Positions 17,101-24,880 of a stretch of DNA of 64,000 bases are shown here, one piece after another. Every line of letters starts with the position of its first letter. Within the stretch, counting starts at the first letter, position 1. The translations under genes and the position numbers were made by a program. This DNA is from CALRWV02 sp943371965 (lineage in GTDB: Bacteria; Bacteroidota; JABWAT01): the NCBI GenBank assembly GCA_943371965.1, contig CALRWV020000008.1, forward strand, positions 56,349 through 120,348, in the 5' to 3' direction. The notes beneath the pieces were generated by a model, which saw only the letters and a program-made list of their open reading frames with translations, ran no database searches and was not told the DNA's origin.

Positions 17101-17927
17101 TTCCATGTAAGTGTTGTATCATTTCCAGATGTTGAAATCTCATATTGCTCATCCGGATTTTTAATCATGTCATTCCAATCCGTTGAAGGAGTGGCATTTT
17201 TATCCAACAATACAAATTTGAATCTCAAGCCTTTTCCTGCATCAGACTTGTTGATGTAAACCGGACCAGACCATAAATATTTTCCATTATATAGTCTTGA
17301 ACTTTCCTTGGGATGGTGTTTTTCTGCCGTGAGAAAAGTTGTTGCTCCCCAATTTAAATTCTCAGGATCTCCACCTGACATTGTGCTTCCTCTGATTCCA
17401 ACTTTCATGGTAGACGTATCAAAACCTGCCCAATTTTGCATATTAACACGAACCCAAACCACAAATTTTCCTTCATGATATGCAAATGGTTTTGCATATT
17501 GATCCGGTTTAGTAGAATTCCAACCGTTCACATATTGTACATCAAGAACTGTATCCTTTGTACCAATTGAAATAGTTCTGTTTCCATCTGCCAAATCATA
17601 TTCCCATCCTCCATCACTTCCAGTTACCTCTGACTTGGAATTGGTAAAAAATAAAAATGGGATATTTGAATTTGAAGGAAATTTAATTGTGGATTTCCAA
17701 TAATCTCCTCCGATATTTTCAGCATTAACAGAACTATGATCCCATGAAAGGGGACTTGCCCCACCACGAATCTGCACTGTTGATTTATTTGTTATAGTAT
17801 CCGGTACAAATGCAGTATTTATTTTGAAAGTTACGCTGACTGAATCCTGTGCAAATGAATTCATGGAAAACAGCAAATAAATGCAAAAAGCGAAAATTAA
17901 GGGATTGAATTTTTTGGAAGGAAACAC
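14127..17927 (-). CDS. Giant secreted starch-binding-like protein with T9SS sorting domain (paralogue 2)
   Basis: A 1266-residue secreted protein. Residues 1-27 are a signal peptide ending SFAQ. Two tandem units follow (about 28-585 and 586-1162). Each holds a CBM20/E-set-like module (VTFKINTAFVPDT... VQIRG), a second one (HEGKFVVWVRVNM... GIRGSTMSGGDPENL), a third beta domain (FNPETDTLYVKAGLNS) and a domain with KMYDDGTHGDLVAGD resembling a choice-of-anchor type module. The last about 85 residues are a T9SS sorting domain (MQNFPNPFNPTTNIQFSVPK). The start is a GTG with AAGGAA 7 bases upstream. No catalytic residues are recognisable, so a glucan-binding or scaffold role is inferred. Its paralogue at 21050-24850 has exactly the same length. 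Confidence 0.8.
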   Translation of the reverse strand: MFPSKKFNPLIFAFCIYLLFSMNSFAQDSVSVTFKINTAFVPDTITNKSTVQIRGGASPLSWDHSSVNAENIGGDYWKSTIKFPSNSNIPFLFFTNSKSEVTGSDGGWEYDLADGNRTISIGTKDTVLDVQYVNGWNSTKPDQYAKPFAYHEGKFVVWVRVNMQNWAGFDTSTMKVGIRGSTMSGGDPENLNWGATTFLTAEKHHPKESSRLYNGKYLWSGPVYINKSDAGKGLRFKFVLLDKNATPSTDWNDMIKNPDEQYEISTSGNDTTLTWKWFNHQWIPYNPFFEKIYIHFTTDLDKAILNNGFNPETDTLYVKAGLNSTANELVSVKLENTGGTIYEGDLNIVSLKGIKLQYAFFKAFKDPQTNARTETKEFYFDNFDTEVGSNQENRKIVLNSATVNNVDSLTDNVSSHRSPYFKNTKKMAQDTRIILEVDYRPALNEVKNNGASLVDGQNQNFVVDASNIDGFTIYVNGPITKILDGTDWAAWFPEGMTDTRKMYDDGTHGDLVAGDNIHTITFDWTKVTEGASVTQIFKFGINGGNNEAAYGNNHIYNVKDGLAEQRVRAVFGDIQPSRYPNWDFVNQTHATVNVTFRINTAFVPYLIKDTSTVQIRVESAFASTFTSIKAINDGGDYWKATVKFPSNTSVNYQFFTNSKKSVKDSDKGIEAEINSDKGKRKITVGLQDTVLDLQYVNGWNSNKPDQFAKPFIDHEGKFVVWVRVNMENWYSFDTTTMKVGIRGSTMTGGDPENLSWGSTTFLSAEKPHPNPESRLFNEKYLWSGPVYINKADAGKGLRFKFLLLAKNATSSTDWGDMIKNPDEQYEITTSGNDTTVAWKWFIRPFEPFYEKFKLHFITDLDKTITNNGFNPETDTLYVKTGLNSTAPDIVSARLVHNGGTIYEGDIILNFPHILKPVNAIGKINSDNKSKKKNNYLLQYAFFKVYKNSQNVKSEQKEFFYDYFDLETGSNQQNRKVELNADSISISDDLPDNVSSHRSPFFLNTNTIQQDTKIIVEVDYRPALNEVKKFNKILNDVQGTSFKINEENIDSFDVYINGPIAKIVDGKQWTIWNKDEMSESRKMFDDGTHDDLVAGDSILTSSFDWKTTDLGANVSMLFKFGINGYDNEASYGNHHFYNVKNGESIQRFRIQFGEQDPARYPHWDYMPLPPPFVHQISTKSTGFELMQNFPNPFNPTTNIQFSVPKAGLVKLEVIDLLGRTVISFSETISSPGVFQKTITGVNLTSGTYLIKMTAGSFTQTRKMIFMK
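14435..17845 (-). repeat. Two tandem ~1.74-kb repeat units inside the giant gene
   Basis: The coding sequence is an internal duplication: unit 1 about 17845-16180 and unit 2 about 16165-14435. Landmarks repeat in order, for example the W-D ending after PSRYPNWD versus PARYPHWD and the STVQIRxE/G, VNGWNS and FNPETDTLYVK segments. The units have diverged more than those of the paralogue at 21-24.8 kb, and unit 2 carries an insertion of charged residues (SDNKSKKKNN). Confidence 0.85.
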
Positions 17928-17934
17928 GGGATTT

Positions 17935-17940
17935 TTCCTT
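17935..17940 (-). promoter_or_regulatory. Shine-Dalgarno site that fixes the GTG start of the giant gene
   Basis: AAGGAA on the minus strand lies 7 bases before GTG at 17927. No ATG in frame gives a complete signal peptide, so this site decides the start. Confidence 0.6.
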
Positions 17941-17964
17941 TATGTATTAACGAACGAGACCATC

Positions 17965-17999
17965 AAAAATAATCACCCTACAATTTTTGCAGGGTGATT
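17965..17999 (-). terminator. Rho-independent terminator after malG
   Basis: AATCACCCT (17971-17979) pairs with AGGGTGATT (17991-17999) around an 11-base loop and is followed on the minus strand by ATTTTTG. It lies 14 bases past the malG stop and separates malG from the giant gene downstream. Confidence 0.8.
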
Positions 18000-18012
18000 G
18001 ATAAAAAAATCT

Positions 18013-18855
18013 TTACTCTTTCACACCGCCAAGTGTTAGACCGGAAACCAGATATTTACTCAGCAGCATAAACAAAACGACAACCGGAATTGAAACCAAT
18101 AATGCACCGGCAGCATACAATCCCCATTCCGTAGCAAAGTTGGATTGAAAGCTTTTCAGGCCCATCGGAAGGGTGAAAAGCGAAGTTTCCTGAATCAGTA
18201 CAGCAGCAACCAGATATTCACTCCATGCTGTCATGAAACTGAATAATGCAGTAATGACCAAAGCAGGAGCTGCCAACGGAAGCACAACACGCCAGAAAAT
18301 CATAAACTGTGAACATCCGTCAATACTGGCAGCTTCTTCAAGTGATTTTGGAATGGTGTCGTAATATCCCTTCATCTGCCATACACAAAATGGAAGCGAA
18401 GTCGCAGAATAGGCGATGATCAATCCGAGATAGGTATCATATAATTTCAGTTTGATCAGCATGATAAAAAGCGGAAGAAGCAACATGGTAACCGGAAACA
18501 TTTGCGTAACAATCATTCCTGTCATTCCAACATTTCTGCCTTTGAATTTGTAGCGCGAAAATGCATATCCCGCCGTTGAAGCAAGTCCGACTCCAACAAG
18601 CGTGACAACCGCGGAAACCATAAACGAATTCAACATCCATCTCAGAAATGGTTTTTCTGTGAATAAAACATAGTAAGAATGAAGTGACCAGTTGGCAGGA
18701 ATAATGGATAAATCTTTACTCCAAAGAACATTTCCCGGACGGATGGAAATGGTAATGACATTCAGTATCGGATAGATTGACCAGATGACAAACAAAACCA
18801 AAACTGTGTATGCAAATATTTTTCCGCCCAATGAAGGACTGCGTGGATCTTTCAT
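18013..18855 (-). CDS. malG: Maltodextrin-type ABC importer, permease MalG
   Basis: A 280-residue inner-membrane permease with six hydrophobic segments and the cytoplasmic EAA loop EEAASIDGCSQFMIFWRVVLPLAAP that docks on the ATPase. It ends GLTLGGVKE, the usual MalG C-terminus that contacts MalK. The chosen ATG at 18855 follows the malF stop by one base; a longer frame to 18924 overlaps malF. Substrate is inferred as malto-oligosaccharides from the neighbouring amylase and starch-binding proteins; the family also carries other oligosaccharides. Confidence 0.88.
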   Translation of the reverse strand: MKDPRSPSLGGKIFAYTVLVLFVIWSIYPILNVITISIRPGNVLWSKDLSIIPANWSLHSYYVLFTEKPFLRWMLNSFMVSAVVTLVGVGLASTAGYAFSRYKFKGRNVGMTGMIVTQMFPVTMLLLPLFIMLIKLKLYDTYLGLIIAYSATSLPFCVWQMKGYYDTIPKSLEEAASIDGCSQFMIFWRVVLPLAAPALVITALFSFMTAWSEYLVAAVLIQETSLFTLPMGLKSFQSNFATEWGLYAAGALLVSIPVVVLFMLLSKYLVSGLTLGGVKE

Positions 18856-18856
18856 A

Positions 18857-19753
18857 TCAATAAACGCTTTCTGTTCCTTTGGTTCTCTTGATAAAATTGC
18901 TTCCGAATAAAAGTAAAATGCCAAATATTACCATCGAAAAGGCTGCGGCATAACCAATATTCATGTAATTCAATCCGTTTTTATAAACCCAACTGATGAG
19001 CAGGTGTGAGGTATCAGAAGGTTGTCCACCATTGCTGACAAGCCAAACAACATTGAAATTGTTGAAAGTCCAGATAACACCAAGCGTGATTGCTGGAATC
19101 ATAACCGGTTTTAAAAGTGGAACTGTTATGTTCCAGAATTGATACCATGGAGTCGCGCCATCAATTTCAGCAGCTTCATATAAATCCGCAGGAATCGATT
19201 GCAATCCACCTAAAGCAACAATCATCATGAACGGAATACCCAACCAGATGTTGGTAATGACACAGGCAAAAAAAGCTCCCCATTCAGTCGAAAGCCATTC
19301 AACAGGACCAAAACCAAATTGTCCCAAAATAAGATTGACAGCTCCATATTCGTAGTTGAACATTCCGCGCCATGTCAAAGCTGTTATGTATTGTGGAACC
19401 GCCCACGGAAGAATCAGTAGAATTCTGAAAATTGGTGTTCCCTTCAATTTTTTATTTAAAATCAAAGCCAGAAAAACACCCAATCCAACATGGAAAATGA
19501 TATTCAGAACTGTCCATAAAATGCTTTTATAGAAGAAATACCAGAAATTATTGTCTTCAAAAACTTTCAGGTAATTTCCAAAACCTATTAACTTCCAGTT
19601 ATGGAAAGTTGTCAGGTTCATATTCGAAAATGAAATAATCAGGTTGTAAACAAACGGCCAGAGAACTACCAATCCCATAACAAGAAATGCGGGAATCAAA
19701 TAGGTATAAGCCAATGCCTGTTGATTATTTGAAAAAGATTTGTTTGATGCCAT
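18857..19753 (-). CDS. malF: Maltodextrin-type ABC importer, permease MalF
   Basis: A 298-residue permease with about six membrane segments and the EAA loop YEAAEIDGATPWYQFWNITVPLLKP. It lacks the large periplasmic loop of E. coli MalF and therefore resembles the shorter MalF/MsmF/UgpA type of Gram-positives and Thermotogae. It sits one base after the malE stop and one base before the malG start, so the three are one translational block. No ATPase gene is nearby; a shared MsmX/MalK-type ATPase must come from elsewhere. Confidence 0.88.
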   Translation of the reverse strand: MASNKSFSNNQQALAYTYLIPAFLVMGLVVLWPFVYNLIISFSNMNLTTFHNWKLIGFGNYLKVFEDNNFWYFFYKSILWTVLNIIFHVGLGVFLALILNKKLKGTPIFRILLILPWAVPQYITALTWRGMFNYEYGAVNLILGQFGFGPVEWLSTEWGAFFACVITNIWLGIPFMMIVALGGLQSIPADLYEAAEIDGATPWYQFWNITVPLLKPVMIPAITLGVIWTFNNFNVVWLVSNGGQPSDTSHLLISWVYKNGLNYMNIGYAAAFSMVIFGILLLFGSNFIKRTKGTESVY

Positions 19754-19754
19754 A

Positions 19755-20987
19755 TTAATTTCTCAAATCGCGGATACGTTTTACAGTTTCTTCCTGCATT
19801 GATTGGGCAGCTTCTTCGGGTGTTAATGATCCATTTAAAACTGCCTGATACCCTTTTCTCATTCCGTCCCAAACGGCGCGTAATTCAGTTTTTACAGGAA
19901 GCGTTTGTCCAACCAGCATCTGATCAATAGAAGCCTGAAGAATTTCGTTCCCTCTTACCTGAGGTGAATTCAGTGCTATTTTGTTGCTTGGAATGACAAC
20001 ATTGTTCATTGCCACTTCAATATCAACATCAGTTTGAGTCAGATATCTGAGAAGTTCGATTGTGATTCGTTTTTGATCTGGATCCAAATTCGGATTCATT
20101 GAATATCCACGCGGACTTACCATTGGAGATGGCCATTTTCCGGTTTCATCGATCATCGGAATTCTTGCAACTCCAAAATCAACTCCTGCCTGACGGTAAC
20201 CGCTCCAACTCCATGGTCCATCAATAACCATTAAAGCACGGTCTTCTTTGAACATCGATTGGGCTAAATCCTGATTACACTCTTTAGGAATAATTTTTTC
20301 GATATTCCGCATTTGCAAAATCAATTTCATTGCATTAACTGCTGCAGGTGTATTTAAATCCGGATTTCCTTCTTCATCAAAAATTCTTCCTCCATAACCT
20401 GAGAAGAAGGGAAAAAAGAAATAAGGCTCAACATAATTCCACGCCAATGCATACTGATCGGGAAATCCGTCTTTATCCAAATCACGAACCGTTTTTCTTC
20501 CAATTTCAATCAATTCATTCATTGTTTTAGGAGGAACCTTAATAAACTTCTTATTATAAACGAGACACAAATGATTTCCAACCTGATCAGCCACCTGATA
20601 GAGATGCCCGTTCAGCCAAGTCAGAGAATTTACCGGAGACTGTACAAAAGTATTGATGTAAGCAGTATCCAGTAACTCCTCCATCGGCTGTAAAACGCCA
20701 AGATCAACCATAGGTCCAACATTATCAGATGGTCCGTGAATCAGAGCCGGTCCACTCCCGCCAAGAGCAGCAATTTGATAATTGGTTCTGAGTTCCTCGG
20801 TTTCGTAGTAAAGTTCTTTGAATTCCCAGTCAGGGTATCTTTGCGAAAAAATAGCGAGATGTTTCTGAAGTGTTTCTCTTTCCTTCGAATTCATCTGATT
20901 CCAAATTACAATTCTTTTGGGATTATGAGAAACGCAGGAAGTCAAAAAAATTAGAGCGGCAATTGTGAGGAGTTTTATCAATTTCAT
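19755..20987 (-). CDS. malE: Maltodextrin-type ABC importer, substrate-binding lipoprotein MalE
   Basis: A 410-residue extracytoplasmic solute-binding protein of family 1. The start MKLIKLLTIAALIFLTSCVSH is a lipoprotein signal with the acylated cysteine in LTSC, so it is tethered to a membrane rather than free. Typical segments are YNKKFIKVPPKTMNELIE, GYGGRIFDEEGNPDLNTPAAVNAM and ALMVIDGPWSWSGYR. A TATATTTGC box ends only 4 bases before the ATG and there is no room for a Shine-Dalgarno site after it, so the gene could be transcribed as a leaderless message. Ligand specificity is inferred from context. Confidence 0.87.
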   Translation of the reverse strand: MKLIKLLTIAALIFLTSCVSHNPKRIVIWNQMNSKERETLQKHLAIFSQRYPDWEFKELYYETEELRTNYQIAALGGSGPALIHGPSDNVGPMVDLGVLQPMEELLDTAYINTFVQSPVNSLTWLNGHLYQVADQVGNHLCLVYNKKFIKVPPKTMNELIEIGRKTVRDLDKDGFPDQYALAWNYVEPYFFFPFFSGYGGRIFDEEGNPDLNTPAAVNAMKLILQMRNIEKIIPKECNQDLAQSMFKEDRALMVIDGPWSWSGYRQAGVDFGVARIPMIDETGKWPSPMVSPRGYSMNPNLDPDQKRITIELLRYLTQTDVDIEVAMNNVVIPSNKIALNSPQVRGNEILQASIDQMLVGQTLPVKTELRAVWDGMRKGYQAVLNGSLTPEEAAQSMQEETVKRIRDLRN

Positions 20988-20991
20988 AGTG

Positions 20992-20999
20992 CAAATATA
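20992..20999 (-). promoter_or_regulatory. Putative -7 box (TATATTTG) directly in front of malE
   Basis: On the minus strand TATATTTGC ends 4 bases before the malE ATG. It overlaps the T-tract of the preceding terminator. A start about 4 bases past the box would coincide with the start codon, i.e. a leaderless transcript. Confidence 0.35.
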
Positions 21000-21031
21000 A
21001 AAAAAAAGGGTCAGGTTTTGCCTGACCCTTT
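20999..21031 (-). terminator. Strong Rho-independent terminator after the 21-24.8 kb giant gene
   Basis: AAAGGGTCAGG (21005-21015) and CCTGACCCTTT (21021-21031) form an 11-bp perfect stem with a 5-base loop, followed on the minus strand by a run of about nine T. It sits 18 bases past the stop codon and isolates malEFG from the upstream genes. Confidence 0.9.
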
Positions 21032-21049
21032 CAATAAATCTTGAAAGAA

Positions 21050-24000
21050 TTATTTAACCAGCATCATTTTCTTGGTTTGAACAAAATTTCCGGACATTAC
21101 TTTATAAAGATATGTACCTGAAGTTAAATTCGAGCCATTGAATGTTTTGGTATAGTTTCCAGCAGCAGTAACAACTTCGCTGAATTCCATAACCTTTTGA
21201 CCAACCATATTGTAAATTTCAATTCTTACCAATCCAGCTTTAGGAACGGAGAAAGGAATTACAGTAGATGGGTTGAATGGGTTAGGATAGTTCTGACCCA
21301 AAGCATAATCTTTCGGAATTTCATTTCCTTTTTGATTTACGCTTGTACTTCTTTTGTTTGGATAATCCCAGTGAGGATATCTTGAAGGTTGGATATCACC
21401 GAAAGCAGCTCTTACACGTTGAACAGCCTGACCAGCTTTAACGTTGTAAATGTGGTTATTTCCATAACCTGCTTCGTTGTCACCACCCTTGATTCCAAAT
21501 TTGTAGATTTGGGAAACAGAAGCACCGTCTGTAGCAGTTGTCCAGTTGAAAGTTGTTGTATGAATTGTATCTCCGGCAACCAAATCACCATGAGTTCCGT
21601 CATCATACATTTTTCTTCCTTCTGTCATTCCTGCTTCATTCCAAGTAGCCCAATCTGTTGCATCCAGAATTCTGGTTAATGGACCATTTACATACACAGC
21701 AAATCCATCAATATTTGAAGCATCAACAACAAAACTTTGGTTTTGACCATCTACCAAAGATGCGTTGTGAACTTTAACTTCATGCAATGCTGGTCTGTAA
21801 TCAACTTCAAGGATAATTGAAGTGTTTTGTGCCATTGTAGTAGTATTCTTGAAATATGGACTTCTGTGTGATGAAGTATTATCTGCTGCTTCATCGCTCA
21901 CATTGATCGCATTGGCATTCAATACAACTTTTCTGTTTTCCTGATTTGAACCAACCTGTGTATCATAGTTGTCAAAATAGAATTCTTTCAGTTCTGCTCT
22001 TGCATCCTGAGCATTTTTGTAAGCTTTAAAGAATGCATATTGAAGTTTCATATTTTCAACTGAAACAACATTTGCATCTCCTTCATAAATAGTACCACCG
22101 GTATTATCCAGTTTTACAGATACCAAACTGTTTGCAGAACCATTCAATCCAGCCTTAACATACAATGTATCTGTTTCAGTATTAAATCCGTTGCTTGTTA
22201 TCGCTTTATCCAAATCAACTGTAAAATGAAGTGCTACTGGATATTCGCCGCCCAAAGCTGTTGGTCTTTGGTTGTTAAACCATTTCCAAGCCAAAGTGGT
22301 ATCGTTTCCAGAAGTGGTAACTTCGTATTGAACATCAGGGTTTTTAATCATTTCACCCCAATCTGTTGAAGCTGTTGCATTTTTATCAAGCAATAGGAAT
22401 TTAAATCTTAAACCTTTTCCTGCATCAGCATTGTTAATATAAACTGGACCTGACCAGAAAAATTTTCCGTTATATTGACGTGAACCACCATTAGCATGTG
22501 GTTTTTCGGCTTTCAGGAATGTAGTACTTCCCCAGCTTAAGTTTTCAGGATCGGCACCTGACATTGTGCTGCCTCTGATACCAACTTTCATTGTTGTAGT
22601 ATCAAAACCTGACCAACCTTCCATATTTACACGAACCCAAACTACAAATTTACCTTCGTGGGCGGTATAAGGAGTTGTATATGGTACAGGTTTAGCATCA
22701 TTCCAGCCATTAACCCATTGAACATTCAGAACAGTATCTTTAATACCCGTTTTAATGTTTCGGTTTCCATTATCCTGACCGTTGTTTGGTCCGGAATCAC
22801 CTTCCCAACCACCATCGTCTCCTGTAATAGCAGATTTGGCATTGGTAAAGAATTTATATGGTTTGGTTGAATTTGAAGGATATTCAACTGTAGCTTCCCA
22901 ATAATCACCACTGATATGAGTCGCTTTTACTGAATTATTATCCCAAGTTAAAGGAACGTCACCTCTAATTTGAATTGTTGAAGCTGCATTCAAAGTATCA
23001 GGAACTCCTGCTGTGTTAATTCTGAATGTTACCATAACTTTTTCAGGAGGAGGAGGAGGATTATTGGCTTTTTTGTTGACATAATCCCAATGAGGATATC
23101 TTGAAGGTTGGATGTCACCGAATGCTGCTCTTACACGTTGTTCAGCTTGACCAGCTTTAACGTTGTAAATGTGGTTATTTCCATAACCTGCTTCGTTGTC
23201 ACCGCCCTTGATTCCAAATTTAAAAATTTGAGAAACTGAGGCACCATCTGTAGCTGTTAACCAGTTGAAAGTTGTTGTATGAATTGAATCATTGGCAACC
23301 AAATCACCATGAGTTCCGTCATCATACATTTTTCTTCCTTCAGTCATTCCAGCTTCATTCCAGGTAGCCCAATCTGTTGCATCAAGAATTCTGGTTAATG
23401 GACCATTTACATATAATGCAAATCCGTCAATATTTGAAGCATCAACAATAAAGCTTTGATTTTGACCATCTACCAATGAAGCGCCATTTACTTTAACTTC
23501 ATTCAAAGCCGGTCTGTAATCAGCTTCAAGAATAATAGCAGTATTCTGCGCCATTGTTGTAGTGTTCTTGAAATATGGGCTTCTGTGTGAAGAAGTATTA
23601 TCTGGAGCTTCATCACTTACGTTAACACTTGAGGAATTCAAATTGACTTTTCTGTTTTCCTGATTTGAACCAACTTGTACATCATAATTGTCAAAATAGA
23701 ATTCTTTCAATTCTGCCCTGGCATCCTGAGCATTTTTATAAGCTTTAAAGAATGCATATTGCAGATTGGTGTTTAAAATTGAAGTTACTTCTGTGGTTCC
23801 TTCATAAATTGTTCCACCAGTATTATCCAATTTCAGTGATACCAAACTGTTTGCAGTTGAATTCAATCCGGCTTTAACATATAAAGTATCTGTTTCAGGA
23901 TTGAAACCGTTGCTTGTTATCGCTTTATCCAAATCAACTGTAAAATTCAAAGTAATTTTGTCATTACCGCCTAAATTTACAACCGGTTGATTGTTAAACC

Positions 24001-24850
24001 ATTTCCAAGCTAAAGTGGTATCATTTCCTGTAGTTGTAACTTCATACTGAACATCAGGGTTTTTAATCATATCACCCCAATCAGTTGACGAAGTTGCATT
24101 TTTATCCAACAAAAGGAATTTAAATCTCAATCCTTTTCCTGCATCTGCAGTGTTGATGTAAACAGGACCTGACCAGAAAAACTTTGAATCATACTGGCGT
24201 GATCCACCATTAGCATGAGGTTTTTCTGCTTTAAGGAAAGTTGTGCTTCCCCAGCTTAAGTTTTCAGGATCGGCACCTGACATTGTGCTGCCTCTGATAC
24301 CCACTTTCATGGTTGTTGTATCAAAACCTGCCCAACCTTGCATATTAACGCGAACCCAAACTACGAATTTTCCTTCGTGAGCTGAGTAAGGAGTAGTAAA
24401 TGGAACTGGTTTTGCGTCACTCCAACCATTTACCCATTGAACATTGATGGTTGTATCTTTTGATCCAACCTGAATGTTACGATTTCCATTGTCCTGACCG
24501 TTGTTTGGTCCGGAATCGCCTTCCCAACCACCATCATCTCCTGTTATTGTAGATTTGGCGTTTGTGAAAAATTTATAAGGTTTTGTAGAATTAGCAGGAT
24601 AATCAACAGTAGCCTTCCAATAATCGCCACTAACGTGAGTAGCTTTCACTGAATTGTTATCCCATGTCAAAGGAGTATCCCCTCTAACCTGAACAGTAGA
24701 ATTTGCGTTCAGGGTATCAGGAACTCCGGCAGTGTTAATATTAAAGGTTACTTTTACAGTCTGACCAAAAGAAACAAAACTGACCAGCATAAATAATGCG
24801 ATCAACGAGTTTAATTTGGAAAAACTGAACCATTTAGCCTCTGTGTTCAT
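21050..24850 (-). CDS. Giant secreted starch-binding-like protein with T9SS sorting domain (paralogue 1)
   Basis: 1266 residues. Residues 1-30 are a signal peptide ending SFGQ. Two tandem units (about 31-600 and 603-1160) are joined by a proline linker (NNPPPPPE) and look about 80% identical to each other. Each has the module order seen in the paralogue at 14127-17927: VTFNINTAGVPDT...VQVRGD, HEGKFVVWVRVNM...GIRGSTMSGADPENL, FNPETDTLYVKAGLN, and KMYDDGTHGDLVA. Residues about 1180-1266 are the T9SS sorting domain (GQNYPNPFNPSTVIPFSVPK). The start ATG has AAGGAGA upstream. Tryptophan- and aspartate-rich, no catalytic motif seen; a surface glucan-binding or scaffold role is inferred from the maltodextrin genes on either side. 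Confidence 0.82.
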   Translation of the reverse strand: MNTEAKWFSFSKLNSLIALFMLVSFVSFGQTVKVTFNINTAGVPDTLNANSTVQVRGDTPLTWDNNSVKATHVSGDYWKATVDYPANSTKPYKFFTNAKSTITGDDGGWEGDSGPNNGQDNGNRNIQVGSKDTTINVQWVNGWSDAKPVPFTTPYSAHEGKFVVWVRVNMQGWAGFDTTTMKVGIRGSTMSGADPENLSWGSTTFLKAEKPHANGGSRQYDSKFFWSGPVYINTADAGKGLRFKFLLLDKNATSSTDWGDMIKNPDVQYEVTTTGNDTTLAWKWFNNQPVVNLGGNDKITLNFTVDLDKAITSNGFNPETDTLYVKAGLNSTANSLVSLKLDNTGGTIYEGTTEVTSILNTNLQYAFFKAYKNAQDARAELKEFYFDNYDVQVGSNQENRKVNLNSSSVNVSDEAPDNTSSHRSPYFKNTTTMAQNTAIILEADYRPALNEVKVNGASLVDGQNQSFIVDASNIDGFALYVNGPLTRILDATDWATWNEAGMTEGRKMYDDGTHGDLVANDSIHTTTFNWLTATDGASVSQIFKFGIKGGDNEAGYGNNHIYNVKAGQAEQRVRAAFGDIQPSRYPHWDYVNKKANNPPPPPEKVMVTFRINTAGVPDTLNAASTIQIRGDVPLTWDNNSVKATHISGDYWEATVEYPSNSTKPYKFFTNAKSAITGDDGGWEGDSGPNNGQDNGNRNIKTGIKDTVLNVQWVNGWNDAKPVPYTTPYTAHEGKFVVWVRVNMEGWSGFDTTTMKVGIRGSTMSGADPENLSWGSTTFLKAEKPHANGGSRQYNGKFFWSGPVYINNADAGKGLRFKFLLLDKNATASTDWGEMIKNPDVQYEVTTSGNDTTLAWKWFNNQRPTALGGEYPVALHFTVDLDKAITSNGFNTETDTLYVKAGLNGSANSLVSVKLDNTGGTIYEGDANVVSVENMKLQYAFFKAYKNAQDARAELKEFYFDNYDTQVGSNQENRKVVLNANAINVSDEAADNTSSHRSPYFKNTTTMAQNTSIILEVDYRPALHEVKVHNASLVDGQNQSFVVDASNIDGFAVYVNGPLTRILDATDWATWNEAGMTEGRKMYDDGTHGDLVAGDTIHTTTFNWTTATDGASVSQIYKFGIKGGDNEAGYGNNHIYNVKAGQAVQRVRAAFGDIQPSRYPHWDYPNKRSTSVNQKGNEIPKDYALGQNYPNPFNPSTVIPFSVPKAGLVRIEIYNMVGQKVMEFSEVVTAAGNYTKTFNGSNLTSGTYLYKVMSGNFVQTKKMMLVK
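21360..24765 (-). repeat. Two tandem ~1.72-kb repeat units inside the giant gene
   Basis: Unit 1 about 24765-23080 and unit 2 about 23040-21360 repeat at the DNA level as well as the protein level: long matching blocks can be seen, for example around 22800-22560 versus 24530-24280 and at the two unit ends (23079-23110 and 21360-21390). The period is about 1.72 kb. Their DNA similarity makes gene conversion or unit loss by recombination likely. Confidence 0.9.
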
Positions 24851-24880
24851 TTTACGTTTCTCCTTGTTTGTGTTGTGTGA

